From contig JAUCEF010000007.1 of assembly GCA_033558025.1 (NCBI GenBank), positions 744,001-808,000 of the forward strand: a DNA stretch of 64,000 nt. Reading direction: 5' to 3'. Below the pieces are notes generated by a model, which made no database searches, was not told the origin of the DNA, and saw only the letters and a program-made list of their open reading frames with translations. This DNA is from Phytophthora sp. 'mugwort' (taxonomy: Eukaryota; Oomycota; Peronosporomycetes; Peronosporales; Peronosporaceae). Position numbers and translations under genes: made by a program. Below, piece after piece: positions 9,538 through 21,307 of the stretch; positions within the stretch are counted from its first letter, which is position 1; every line of letters begins with the position of its first letter.

Positions 9538-12365
9538 ATGGAGCTGCCATCGGATTTCGACGGGTTCCACGCGATCTTGAAGCGCCGAATTCGTGACCAA
9601 AGCGAGATTGAAGCTAGTCGCCAGGACTTTTCGTCCGAGAAAAAGGTTGCAGCTCAGCGAACTATAGGCGCATGCGTAAGTTTCCTGTTTCCTGAATGCT
9701 CCAAGTGGCCAGTTTGTGTCGGGACACCTTTTCATGTTTTATGAGTAGGAAATCCGCCATGTTATTGGCCAGACAGGATGTTTCTGTCTAGATTGTTTAC
9801 TCCATCGGAAGCAAGAGTGGCGAATAGGAGATGTTAACGCTACAATTGTTGGGCCCAGACATCAGTGGCAGCAATATACCTGGGGAAATGCAGCACGCCA
9901 GTGCCTTTACTCGGAAGAATCGGCAACTACTACCAAGCCAGTGCTAACGCCATCCATTCGGGAGAAAATTCGAGTTCATGACTCGAAAGATCGAATTTTG
10001 ACGATCGAACGTGATGCCAAGTTCATCGCCGTGAGCTCGCCGTCGAGGCCGTTATAATTGATGTGTTGCTTTGCGATAAACTTCTTGACAATTTTCTTTC
10101 ACCTTAGGTTGCTTCGGGGAAATATCATACACTGATGCTGAGCGGTAGGCACTGAGTACGAGAACGGGCGCAGTGAATATCTGAATTTGCTGACACTTGC
10201 GTTTATATGCAGAATCTGCTGCCGTATTTGCGAGTGGTGACAATACTTATGGTGCCCTCGGGGTGGCAGATCTTGCCAATACTAGCAGATCTACTCCAGC
10301 TAAAGTGGAAATTGGATTAACTGATGTCGGAGGATGTGTAAAGATTATTGCTGCAAGCGGCTACGCTTCGTTTGCTCTTGTCGGTTCGTATTTCCTCTTT
10401 AGCTTGAATATTTCCTGTCTGACTTGCGAAAAACAGCATTTCGAACTAATTCACTCTGTTTTTTTTTTTTTTATAGTGTTGCCGAATCCTGATTCACCGC
10501 AACGACCAACTTCAAAAGATGACCTCGAAAATCGAGGGCGACTTACGTCGCTCGAGAGAATGGCTCGTGGCCGCATACACTCTCTTCAGAGGATGTCCAC
10601 ACAAGCTAAACTGGACTATGCTATGAATGCTGCGGCTGTAAACAATCGTATGCACTGACATACTGCATTTGTGGGTTGTCAGACTGGCACTCATTTATGT
10701 TTGCTTCGCTTGTGTCTTCTCCTGCGCAGTCCTTTCGTGGGGCCGAGGCGACTACGGAGTGTTGGGGCACGGAGACACTGAGTCATCGCCCGTTCCTCGC
10801 GTTTTAAAGATTTTCAATTCGATGCGAGTGACCGCCATTAGTGCTGGCTTACACCACGTCCTGGTTCTTACAGAACTAGACGGTCTCTATGCGTTTGGAA
10901 ACGGTAGCAGCGGAGAATTGGGCATGGGTACGTGAAAGTCCATTATGTCCTTACGGGTAAAGGTTTGCACCACAACTAACACTGTTACAGGAGATACAAA
11001 TCGTCGTTTATCCCCCACCAGAATTACAAGCCTCGATGGTTTAAACGTTGTTCACGTTTCAGCTGGCGATGAACACTCTATTGCCATGACTGGTGAAACC
11101 TTCTTTAATCGGCAGGTTTACTCCTGGGGACTTGGGGAAAACGGGTATGAGAGTAAGATGGCCGTACACTGCCTGACCTAACATTATTGGGTTTTCCTAT
11201 AGACGGCTTGGCCACAACGACAAGCTAACTCGGTTAAAGCCAACGCGCGTCAACTTTTTCCGTGGGCGGGTGAGTGACAACGCTTTCTACTCAATAATAC
11301 TACACTTTGAGAAGCTGACATTCTAGCTTGCAGAAAGTTATTACGGTTGTTGCTGGAGGAGCTCACAACCTAGCTACGTCAGGTATGGCAACGCGTATCA
11401 GCTTTTATGTTTTTCTGATAGATGCCTTACCAAACATGGTCACAATATTATTTGAGATAGAAATGCCGCAAGGTGTATGCGTCTGGTCATGGGGGTCTGG
11501 AAGCTACGGACAGCTAGGTACGCTGGGTTAATATATTGCAGAGCGCATCTAGGCTGAAGTAGACACAATATATATCATAGGCCACCACGACACATGGGAC
11601 ACGCTACTTCCTCGATCTATCGATGAAATTCGGCACGAACAAATTCGATTCATTGATGCCGGACAACGACACTCGTTGGCTATATCAGATGTACGACAGC
11701 TTTGGATATGGGGACAAGGAATTCACGGCGATTACGACGTACCCGACCCAGACTCATCGAGCACCTCCATTTTGTACCCCATTAAGGTAAGTTCATCCGT
11801 TACTGATATTAAACTCAAAATTCTGTCAGACTTCTTGAATAGTGCAATTATGTGCCGCAGATTGCGTTGCCCGAGCAATCTCTGATTAGTGCCCACGCGG
11901 GAAGAGGGCGTACATTTGTCTGGGGTGATCGAGGTAGGTTTCCTTCAGCAGCTCATCTTTGACGGAAAGGGAATGTTTCTTGTAGCTAACTACTTTATCA
12001 TTTGGCATGCAGCAATCGAGCGTGAGAAATCTCGACCATTTGGAGGAAGTGCAGGTGAGATAGGCAGCGATTACGGTCTGCAAATGAAATCTAATGCCCT
12101 ATCTTTGTTATCTCTCTTGTATAATAATCCAGTTGAAAGTATATGCTGCTCGTTACCGGAGTATGAAAGCCTGACATCAGACAGTTTTCGCATTGTTTAT
12201 CGATGTGGGCCATGCGAGCTTGATACGATTTGTCTTGGGTGTGCTCACCGCTGTCACATCCAGCATTACTTAGAGCTGAGGTATAGTATGAGGGATACTT
12301 TAAGCCGATACTGCGACTGCTTCGCAAGTTTTAAGGAATGTGTATTCGCAGACGAGGAGCAATGA
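9538..12365 (+). CDS. RCC1-repeat protein with C-terminal UBR-type zinc finger
   Basis: Thirteen exons close in frame: 9538-9675, 9749-10030, 10108-10144, 10213-10383, 10477-10647, 10730-10927, 10991-11144, 11203-11269, 11334-11382, 11473-11517, 11581-11786, 11861-11933, 12013-12365 (1944 nt, 647 residues). The N-terminus is short and charged, followed by a Cys pair (GCFCLDCLLHRKQEWR). About seven RCC1 blades are visible: FASGDNTYGALG, LSWGRGDYGVLGHGD, YAFGNGSSGELGMGD, YSWGLGENGRLGHND, WSWGSGSYGQLGHHD, LWIWGQGIHGDY and TFVWGD. The intervening strands have the AGxxHxxAL pattern. The C-terminal ~60 residues have UBR-box spacing: YRCGPCELDTICLGCAHRCH, then H, then RYCDC, as in UBR7. UBR boxes bind N-degrons or other N-termini, and RCC1 propellers bind chromatin or GTPases. 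A specific function cannot be assigned. The gene starts 139 bp after dynactin p62 and ends 28 bp from the stop of MSH4. Confidence 0.88.
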
Positions 12366-12393
12366 GGAAATCCTAGCATTACGGACGCGGGAT

Positions 12394-15300
12394 TCACTCG
12401 TTTTCTGATGTAAGGGCTAGGAATCGGGCTCGAAGGTGTTGTAGTTGGCGCCGAAGGCCTGAATACAAAGCGATTTGTCAATGCTTTACCAAAAGACTAG
12501 TACTGTATAGATTCTGCAATACCTGTGTTGTCTAGGTCGGCGTATCGAAGCACGTACAAGTGGTGCAGCAAATTTCTGTTGATCTTGGTGGCATCACTGG
12601 TTGTGGGAGCTTGATCGGCTGAGCTCTCAGCTGCCTCACGGTCGCCTCGTAACTTCTCGTAGGTGCGCTCTGCTTCACGGATCACTTCCTGTGGCAACCC
12701 ACTCAGTGCTGCTGTCTGAATCCCATACATTCCAATTGATGGGAAGGGTCCATCCTTCAACACGTAACGAAAGTGAACTGAATTCTGACACCAAAGGAGA
12801 AATTAGGACGCGTAAATCTCTTTTCCTGTGCCGATAGGGAAACTCACGCTGTTTGATTCGGTGCCCATATGATAGCACCTACAGCGAGGATACACCTGCG
12901 CGAGGCGATTGAGCTGGTGATAATGGGTTGCAAAGCACGTGTACGACCCTCTTTGAATCAGGTCCTCGCCTACACTCCATGCGATCGCAGCACCTTCGTC
13001 GTTCGCTGTCCCTCGACCCAATTCATCTATCAGGACCAATGACTTCGGCGTACACGTTTCCAAAATGAACGCTGTCTCGGTCATCTCGACGGCAAAAGAG
13101 CTCGCATTTTCTTCCATGTCGTCCGATGTCCCGAATCTAGTACAGATCCGATCTCGAATCGGAATGGCGGCCTCAGTAGCTGGGACATAGCACCCCATCT
13201 GAGCCATGATTACGATAAGTGCTGTCGCCCGGAGGTATGTCGACTTTCCTGCGCAATTCGGGCCAGTGACAACTGTGCCAGGAAGAATTAACTCACAGGA
13301 CAGCCAGGTTGTGTTTTTCGTATAGAGTAGGCTGGCTTACGGTGGAAGGAGCTCAATGGATCGAAAAACTGATCACAGACGTCATCATGAGCTAGATACA
13401 GCAATACGAATTTCCGCTGTAATGAACACTTACGGTGTCGCTAGGAATGTAGGATCGATCTTTAAGAATGCGCTCAACGAGCGGGTGTCGGCCCTTTTTA
13501 ATAATCAAATTTCCATGCTCCGTGACAGTTGGTCTTGTGTCTGAATATACGGACACGTCGCATCACTGTGAGATAGACCGAATACTAACTCTTATCGTGG
13601 TGTCTTACATGGTTGGTCTGGGGGTGAGAGGGCTACGACGTTCACAAAGCTGCAAGTCTAGCTTAGTAGTATGTATCCAGCAGATTGTACAGATAAGGTG
13701 ACGGTTTGTACCTGAGAAGCATATCAAGCAGTGCGATGCTTTCAACCATCGCGTGCATTGTTGAGGCTCGAGGTCGAATTTTGTCTAGGAGCTGCTGAAT
13801 AACCTCGTTGGACAGCTTGTAGACCGCGGTAAGCGCTTCATTGAGCCTCACATTGAGCGAAACTAGCGTTTTGGTGGAACAGCAAATCACTATGGCAAAT
13901 ATTATACAAATTAGAGATACCATTATACTTCTCTCGAAACTGGCACGCTCATCACCAGTTTTAGATGTCACTCTCTCGATGAAGATAGAGGGTAAATCTT
14001 TGGCATTGATGGGGACAGCCAAATGATATCCTCTTCTTGCTCTAAGACCAGGCATTCGACCAAACGTACAGATCATTTTTTTTTCACAGACCAGTAGTAT
14101 GACGTGCAGTAGCTTACGTGTAATTGAGCCGAATGGGGATTCCGAGGTTTTCCTTGTACCCGTGAACAACTTCGTGGATTTTTTCGATTGTATCAAGGTA
14201 TGTTCGTCGTGCGACGTCAAGCATGCCATCGACACCCGCTCGTACAGCAAAGCATTCTTGTATGCGCTTCTGTGCAGCGGAACGGCAAATCTTAACTCTG
14301 TTTGAAATGTAAAGTTAGGAACGTACAATTAGGCTGTTCACGACGACAATCAACCCACATCAAATGATATACCTGTCGTTCACAACACGTTCAATATCTG
14401 CCTTGATCCCTGTGAATTGCTCGTCGCGCAAACTTGGTCTGAAATTTAGCCATTGTTATTTACATTGGTCACATGGCGTGAATCAAATTACCTTTGAATT
14501 ATAGAATCGAGTAGTGGACAGGGGCGATCCAGCTTCATCGAGGTTGTTTCCAAACAGGCAACCAATTTTGGCAGGCATTCCAGTGTGTGCTTGAGCGCAA
14601 TCACACTACCTATGGCGATTCTCGAAACACGAGGAGTGATAACTTTGGGAACAAACACTAGTTGACTCTTCAACCTCCAGCGTGGTTAAAATCATTATCC
14701 TGTACGCTAATCATGGTGAGATGATGCGAGTTAACTCACCAACAGGCGATCCAAATCGACGAAGTCGCGCAGCTCTTCCATAACATCGAAAAACCATGCG
14801 GGGTTATCAAGGAAAATCCCGACAACTTCGTGGCGCGCATGACTGGAGCATACGAAACGTAAGAAGTAGCCTGAAGCAACAGATAACGGTAGGACGAACA
14901 TTGTTTTCAGGTGGCACGTTGGTTGCAGCATCTAAAACCAGAAAACTTTTGGTTATTGAGAATATGGCTTCCAGTTCGTTGACATCCTACCGTTGATCTT
15001 AACAGCCGGTTTCCAGCCGACGTTTGCGTATTATTCAGCATCTTGCAGAGAGACTAAAATACAAAGATGCCATTGTTATTACCGCGTGAGCAAGAAAGCA
15101 ACCACCGCGGGTTTCCACGCTGCAAACTGTACCTGGCTATCATTTCTTCCTCGTGCGCCTTGAACCAACTCTAGGGAGGACACTGTTGCTTGGTCCATAA
15201 GCAGCTTGCGTGTTGATGGACTGAGCACAACCTGCCAGATAGGGTAAAGCAGTGATCAGGCGCATTGCTGGATACCTTCAAATGCACGTTTGATGAACTA

Positions 15301-16167
15301 CCTTCATCGTCTTCTCTGCAATGTAGACACCTTGGATGTACTCGATGTATTTCATCACGCACGCCACTGAGGCCATGGCGACGTAGTTCTGCCATCATTA
15401 GCTCAACGTTAGTAAATACACCAGTTTATAGATAAATGCTGACAGATCATACCCGTCCGATATTAATGTCGACGTTGTTCGCCATAACACGTTTAATATC
15501 TTCCGCCCCTTTTGTCTGGCTGTACATGTAAGTTGAAACAACTCATTAGTAGCGTAGCATATGTACAGCTGGCAGCTGTCTTTCAACGCACTCAAAGTAT
15601 TTCCGCGCAAGCGGTACAACTCGGCAATTAGATCCAGCGAAACGTTTGGTGATCTCATCATTAATTTTGCGAGACTTGGTCGTCTCAACCACGACGATTT
15701 CCATAGGCTAGCGGCAACAACGTCTAGCGTCAGATAACTAACCCAGCCATCCCGATGTATTGGTCATTTGTCACCTGGTAAGCTTGAAGGAGCGATATCG
15801 TGTCTACGTAAGAGTGCGAGTCGATCACCGTCCATAACAGCAGCTCATAGGGCGACATCAAGTCGATCGCACAGATCCCTTGACATTTTACACTCTGAGT
15901 CCCTGCATTAAACACCTGGAAACATGCCACGGTACCTATTTCGCGGGCGCGGTTCTCGGCCACAGCTGCGATGAGGAACGAGGATCTGGATTCGTTTTCG
16001 TTCGATGTGGAACCTCTTGATCCTCCACGACTCAACAAGAGACTGCTGGGACGAAAGGCTGTTCCCGCAGCGAACGCCTCAGCTCGGTCAGGGGGCGGGA
16101 CTCCGTATCGCGGAGGCCTGACGGCAGCTTCATTGAGCTCCACAAGAGCAATGGCCGCGTCCTCCAT
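12394..16167 (-). CDS. MSH4: MutS homologue 4 (meiotic MutS-gamma subunit)
   Basis: A multi-exon minus-strand gene, partly resolved. Firm exons: 12458-12394 (C-terminus, HLRARFLALTSENE), 12784-12523, 12848-13291 and a first exon from the ATG at 16167. Intermediate exons lie near 13.7-15.7 kb. The ATPase carries Walker A in TGPNCAGKSTYLRA, the DMEENASSFAVEM block, Walker B in SLVLIDELGRGT and FATHYHQLNRLA. Upstream pieces match MSH4 rather than mismatch-repair MutS: FLIAAVAENRAREIGTVACF, VVLSPSTRKLL, and FVPKVITPRVSRIAIG followed by LKHTLECLPKL. No mismatch-recognition domain I is seen, as expected for MSH4. With MSH5 it stabilises Holliday-junction intermediates and promotes meiotic crossovers. 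A subdomain reading EIVVVETTKSRKINDEI sits near 15,700. Its 3' end converges on the RCC1-UBR gene. Confidence 0.87.
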
Positions 16168-16338
16168 TGCGCACTTGTTCTCGAGCTGGCGCCTTGGACA
16201 ATGCGGAAAGCCCAGATGAGTGCGCAATAGAATGATGGTCACTTCACTTTCGGGTTTAACTTCAACTTTGACTTTGAATTGTTAACTTGAGTAAAGGCAA
16301 TAATCTTTGCAATTTTATTATTTTATTCTAGGCGGCTC

Positions 16339-18786
16339 TTAAGCCGAAGGGAACGGCTTCGTCTTGTTCCTCCAGTCTGTTCCTACCTCAGTCCACAGAC
16401 AGACCGTAGGGCGAGAAATTGCGTATGTCGTCGGATTCACGTCCCAGCGAACGATCAGCACGTTGAAGGTCCTTAAGATAAAGTTCGGTGCAAACCGCGT
16501 GAAGAGAAGGAGAATGATATCGTCTGCACGGTACAAGAACTTGCCGCGGTAGACAAAACCGGACAACAGCACAGCCTCAGAGGTTGGAACACGGTTGCTG
16601 TTCTTCATGACGTGGGAAATATCCTCGCAGTCATTGAACATGAACCGGAAGTGCTCGCCGATGCAGTAGCACTCAAACGATGTTGCATCCGTCAGGTTGA
16701 CAACGGAGGCTCCGTGGTTGAGAGTCTTTGCCTTCGTCTTAGGTGGCGGGCGGAGGGTGACCTCAAACGCAATCTTCCACGAGATGAACCACGTCTTCAA
16801 GTCCGCAATTGGGTGGGGATTGTGGCGCGTTCTCAAAACGTAAGCGACTGTAGCAGTGGCTCCCCACACCACCAAAGCAAAGGCTGCGATCACAATGGCA
16901 ATATTCACGCTGAAAACAATGCACGAGTCCGTGAGCTTGCAGACATCTGCACCCTCGGTGCTGGATCGGAGCAAGGTTCTGGAGTTAATCTCGAAGATGT
17001 AGCTGAGACTGGTGTAGCGGATCGAAATGAGCATGTTGGCGACGATAGCTGTAACGATGAGGAGAACCATTTCCCATGAGAGCCGGAAGTGACGATCGAG
17101 TTGCTGCTCACCTGTACGGCTTTTCACGATGTTTACAAAACTGTACGAAAATGCCATCACGCAGAAGGTAAGGTTCCACACACATTCCACGGACATTGTA
17201 CCCGTCCCGAGTGCTAAGTAGTACGTGTCGGACTCGCGGTATAAGTGATATGCAATCTGAAGCAGGTACATGGCTTGCATCCGACCATTCTGGCAACGGT
17301 AAGCCCAAATCTGGCTCAAGAGAACGGACTGCTTCTGACTCATGACTTGGTACATGCTCAACATGCTCATAAGTAGAATTTGCATGATCACGATACCCGG
17401 GAGCACGCTCATTTCAACCTTGTCGGCGTAACGGGATCGGATAGTGTTGTGGCTGAGAATTATGTTTTTTTCAGATTCTGTTGAGGCCCATTCCCACTGG
17501 GAATTGTGGTAGTTGTGAACACAGATACCCTCTGTACTGCACATTGGAATATCATCAGGAGCTTGCAACATCAGACCGTAATCGATCCACAGCGAACTAA
17601 TTTCGCAGTCCTCATCAATGTAGATGCCGGATGTGTTCACGAGGTGCACAAAGCAACCGCCGTAGTACCCACGAAGCATCGGCTGAACAATGACGTCGGT
17701 CGATTCAGCGTCACTAACAGGTGCTACCGTCCTACCGATGGTATTGATGACACACGGAAAGTTGTACGGGAATAATCGCAGCGTCGTCGGGGCATTTCTG
17801 GTTTGGTCTAGACCTTCCGACACGAACGCGCGCGTAAGCACGGTGCCGTTATCGTACGTCACTGCTTCGCGGCACTCTAGCGATTCTGGAAAGATCGTCA
17901 GGTCAGCTGCAAGGATTGAAGAGAACTCGTTGATATGCGGAATGGGCTGGAACATGAACGTCTTTAACCGGGACTCAATCGTCCAACGCGACTTGCAGCT
18001 ACCTGCGGCTGCCGCCGTGACTTCAGCAGCCATGTCATTGGCCACTGGGAGTCCAAGTACGTTGACTGTCTTCACAATCAGCTTCGGGCTTGCTGAAATA
18101 AACGTGAGCGAGTCGTCCCATTCCGATGTTCCGTCTCCACAAACTGCATCACTACTGTCGAGCTCAGCAATTAGAGCCATCGCATCGTCACTCAAGGTTT
18201 CGTTGTAGTCTTCGAACGTGTTGGTGCGCAGGCTGCCGTAGGCTGGCTTTCCCATCACCGGGTCACTCTTAAACTGCGCCAGCTGCAATACTGATCGCTG
18301 GCATGATACAGCGCAGTCGGGACATCCATAGGTGACCACTGCATTCAGCTTCTCGTATCCAAGATAGCTCTCACTGGCGGCTCGGAAGACGTACGGTGAC
18401 TGCAAGTACGGAGAATTGACGCAGATCGCAACCAAGATAATCGGTGCCACTAGTACCTTAAAGGACATCACGATCAGAACTGCAATTGCATCGTAGCGCG
18501 GCCCCGCCTTGGTATTTTGTCGGGGAGACACAAACTCGAATTCCTTGCTATCCTGGGGCTTCACATCGCTCTCTTCCGGGGCTTCTTGGTTGTGGTGGTT
18601 CACACCTGACGACCGGCGGTGCACCTTGTCAGCACCTGCATCTGTGTTTCTGCCGAATGAGTGCTGCTCACCTGAGTATGCCGGCGGCTCTCCGTTTGGA
18701 GTATTGACAACTGCGACCGTGGCGGAGGATTGTTTCTTGCGCATTTCCTTCGTCACCCGCGGACTCTTGGGCTCCGACTCGGACAT
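16339..18786 (-). CDS. Large multi-pass membrane protein, oomycete-type, function unknown
   Basis: A single-exon frame of 815 residues from the ATG at 18786; the four codons upstream in frame begin with a GTG and are not used. The first ~100 residues are hydrophilic and disordered (rich in S, P, K and Q). One hydrophobic segment follows (VIVMSFKVLVAPIILVAIC). Then comes a ~350-residue Cys-containing, mostly polar domain with several N-x-S/T sites, likely extracytoplasmic. About five membrane segments lie in the C-terminal third, including LPGIVIMQILLMSMLSMY, VLLIVTAIVANMLISI and IAIVIAAFALVVWGA. The tail ends in basic and aromatic residues (RNKTKPFPSA). I do not recognise a named family. The overall plan (disordered N-tail, one TM, ectodomain, C-terminal TM bundle, and a late LLSGF..GK segment) resembles the 51,935-53,611 protein, which suggests a distant shared family (inference). 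Confidence 0.8.
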   Translation of the reverse strand: MSESEPKSPRVTKEMRKKQSSATVAVVNTPNGEPPAYSGEQHSFGRNTDAGADKVHRRSSGVNHHNQEAPEESDVKPQDSKEFEFVSPRQNTKAGPRYDAIAVLIVMSFKVLVAPIILVAICVNSPYLQSPYVFRAASESYLGYEKLNAVVTYGCPDCAVSCQRSVLQLAQFKSDPVMGKPAYGSLRTNTFEDYNETLSDDAMALIAELDSSDAVCGDGTSEWDDSLTFISASPKLIVKTVNVLGLPVANDMAAEVTAAAAGSCKSRWTIESRLKTFMFQPIPHINEFSSILAADLTIFPESLECREAVTYDNGTVLTRAFVSEGLDQTRNAPTTLRLFPYNFPCVINTIGRTVAPVSDAESTDVIVQPMLRGYYGGCFVHLVNTSGIYIDEDCEISSLWIDYGLMLQAPDDIPMCSTEGICVHNYHNSQWEWASTESEKNIILSHNTIRSRYADKVEMSVLPGIVIMQILLMSMLSMYQVMSQKQSVLLSQIWAYRCQNGRMQAMYLLQIAYHLYRESDTYYLALGTGTMSVECVWNLTFCVMAFSYSFVNIVKSRTGEQQLDRHFRLSWEMVLLIVTAIVANMLISIRYTSLSYIFEINSRTLLRSSTEGADVCKLTDSCIVFSVNIAIVIAAFALVVWGATATVAYVLRTRHNPHPIADLKTWFISWKIAFEVTLRPPPKTKAKTLNHGASVVNLTDATSFECYCIGEHFRFMFNDCEDISHVMKNSNRVPTSEAVLLSGFVYRGKFLYRADDIILLLFTRFAPNFILRTFNVLIVRWDVNPTTYAISRPTVCLWTEVGTDWRNKTKPFPSA

Positions 18787-19287
18787 GGTGGTTCTCACGC
18801 CCGTGGCGTTCAGGCGCCCAGTCGACTGTTAGATTGTGACGACGCTCCCGGCGCCTTGATCCTCGTGTGCGCTATTTAAAAGACTGGGTGAGTCGGCTGA
18901 TTGCGATTGGACCCGATCTTCCGCATCATACACAGGACGGGAGTGCGGTCCTTCGCTCGCAGACCTTATCTCGGGAGTAAATTTAGGGCGGACCTCCCAT
19001 TGCTGTGCCTGCAACGCCTCAGCTAAAGGGGGTGGTACTATCTTGGTGCGGTGCATGGACAATGCTCATGCTTTGTCTATGACGATTGTTACATCTTCAA
19101 CCACATGTAGACGTACATTTGCGATTTCGGGTGTGCTTGGTGAGCCAGGACCCAAAGTTAGTGCATAATGTTTGTCTTCGCGTCTTATCGTTGTGTCAGT
19201 TAGATTGTCCACCAATCCAGTTGCCACTTAATTGAGATAGGCAATTTTGCTGACTTAAAGTACATCACCAACAAGGACCATGTTAGC
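18787..19287. other. 5' flank of the membrane-protein gene; small upstream frame
   Basis: About 500 bp. A minus-strand frame of 77 codons (19062-18829, MSMHRTKIVPPPLAEAL...) lies directly upstream of the membrane-protein gene. It has no recognisable domain and could be an upstream ORF or leader. From about 19,200 the sequence turns AT-rich and carries repeats of the word TCACCAAC (19,264; 19,289), marking the edge of the Mutator-like element that follows. This is the boundary between the gene island and the repeat region. Confidence 0.35.
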
Positions 19288-19872
19288 GTCACCAACGAGA
19301 TTACATAAAACGGTCGCACATCACTAACCTGATCATCAATTGCCACCGACGTATTGGTATCTCGTTGGTTTTCACTAAACGGTTCACCAACGACGTAATA
19401 TATACCGCACTAAGTACGTCACAAATCGGATTAAGTACGACAAGGTCATGTTAGGTACGACCTGACTTCTCTACATCTGCGCTTTTTAGAGATTCTGAGG
19501 AGAGTCGCAGGAATGTTAATCGAATGTAACAGTTACTTCTACAAAATCGCACATGGCACCTTGTCATTGCCAGCAAGGGTCTCTAGCGTAGTAAAATGTA
19601 TTTTTTCTCTTCGCGCTCATGGGTTGTCGACGCTAAAACGTCGTATGTACTCTGATGAGTAGGAATATTGCACTACGGTTCAAGTGGGCATGCAGTGACC
19701 GGCCTGGGAGGTCCACTTCTTTGTTTTTGTGATGACACGTAGTCCCACTGAAGTGATTGCCATCTGCAGTTACACCATGTTGCGGAGAACAGTCTCGGTT
19801 CGTCTACGAGTGTTATTCCACATGACATGCTTCTTCTAGCTAGAACGCTAACAACCTTTGTATTTTCTCTGC

Positions 19873-20709
19873 TTATTTTGAAGTCAGGTCTACTTCGGTG
19901 TCGTGGTAGAAGATCGGTTTGCTGCTAGCATACATATAGCGGAATCGAAGGTACACTACGTGCTCCGTTGATACACTTGGCACCGCAACACCTCGAATCA
20001 TGCAGTCAAAGAAGAGCAAAACTAAGGGGCCGCAGCTGTTCGTGTCTTCTTGCCGAGGTGCTCTTTGTTTGACTGGTTCGAGATCAGGTGCGTACTCGCC
20101 GAAAAATGTGTCAATAACGCTGCACACTTCATTGTAGTATTTTGTCGTCTGCTTGGGCTCGAAAATGATCTCTTTCTTGTTCGCGTAGTCGAAAACCACG
20201 CCTGACCAATGTGCCTCCAGATAGACAGGAATCAGGACAATCTTTTTTTCTAGTTTGAAAGGCTGGGATCGACTCAATTACCTGGCGCTTTACGTCGTCT
20301 TGGGCCAATGTTGCATACAGAGGGTTCACAGCACCTATGCTGCTACGTCCTTGATTGTCCTTGTCCAGGTCCATGAGGTAGTTCATTGCCAGCTTCATGC
20401 ACGCGTCATCCACCCACTCTAAGCGTCGATAAAATACCAATTCGTGTACTCGAATGGGACCGAACGAATCTCAACAGCGGCATCTAGGTTCACGGTTTCC
20501 AGTCGCGTTGCACATTCTTCCATGTCGATATCCGCACAGTCGTTTAGTGACGCTCGAAGCGTTATCATTGTAAATTTCGAGATTCTTATCCAGTCGGCTA
20601 GGTCCGTTACAGCTTTTAAATAATAATTTCTTGAACTCATCATGCCAGTCCCGCATTGTAAGCAAATCTTCTCTGGGAACGTGCCCACCTTTGCGATCGT
20701 GACTCCCAT
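19873..20709 (-). pseudogene. Ulp1/SENP-type (C48) cysteine protease domain of the MULE
   Basis: Two frames join across a probable intron whose donor is at about 20,282 (DDVKRQ then GTAATTGAG). The upstream part has WVDDACMKLAMNYLMDLD, the usual start of an Ulp1 fold. The downstream part has EAHWSGVVFDY with the catalytic His, then IIFEPKQTTKYY, then RQEDTNSCGPLVLLFF with the oxyanion Gln and nucleophile Cys. Ulp1 proteases cleave SUMO-like tags, and MULE lineages in plants and oomycetes carry such domains. The position that usually holds the catalytic Asp appears to be Glu (FEPKQ), which may weaken activity. An upstream frame (20,709-20,419) with ICLQCGTGM is of unknown meaning. Confidence 0.7.
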
Positions 20710-21307
20710 TTTGCCATCGTCATGTTCTTTAGGAAGCGATTGTCGGTTTGCGTTTATCCTGACAATACACTTCTCGACCTAATTCTCGGGGAAAACGATC
20801 GCGACTTTCCGTTGAATCTTCTTCTTCTTCCGAGCAAAAAGAATTATAGATGTCTTTTTCCACGGTGGAGCCTCAACTCGATCGAGGCTGTCGAGAACTG
20901 AATATGCGTCCGTGATATTCATACTGGAGGCTAGAGTATTCCGAACCAGGGCCAGGTCTTTTACGGGAACTAAAGTTTCTTGTGCCAGTGCCTTTACTCC
21001 AGCATTTGACTTCTCCATAGGGATCCTTTTCGCTCCGCGCACTTGCTTCTTTCTGATCTTCGGTCGACCCTTACTTGTCACGTTCGAAGCGACCTTGAAC
21101 CGTTAAACGCCCTCCTCTGAACAGGACCTACCCTGGATGTTGTCGCTTGCTGCAGCTCATTTTCGAGTAATCCCTAACTGACCCTGAGAAGCTTGCACCT
21201 GGTTGGCCTCCATCCCCAACTGTTTGGTCTCCATCCCCAACCCGTTGGTCTCCACCTAAATGTACACTTCGACTTTTTGTTCTTAATGGCCGCCTTTACA
21301 GCAAGGC

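Noticed and set aside
11098..11120. A 23-nt GT...AG segment in the RCC1 gene that could be read as a micro-intron (gtgaaacc...cggcag).
   Set aside because: It is too short for the spliceosome, and leaving it in keeps the frame open. It is treated as coding (a short loop between two blades).
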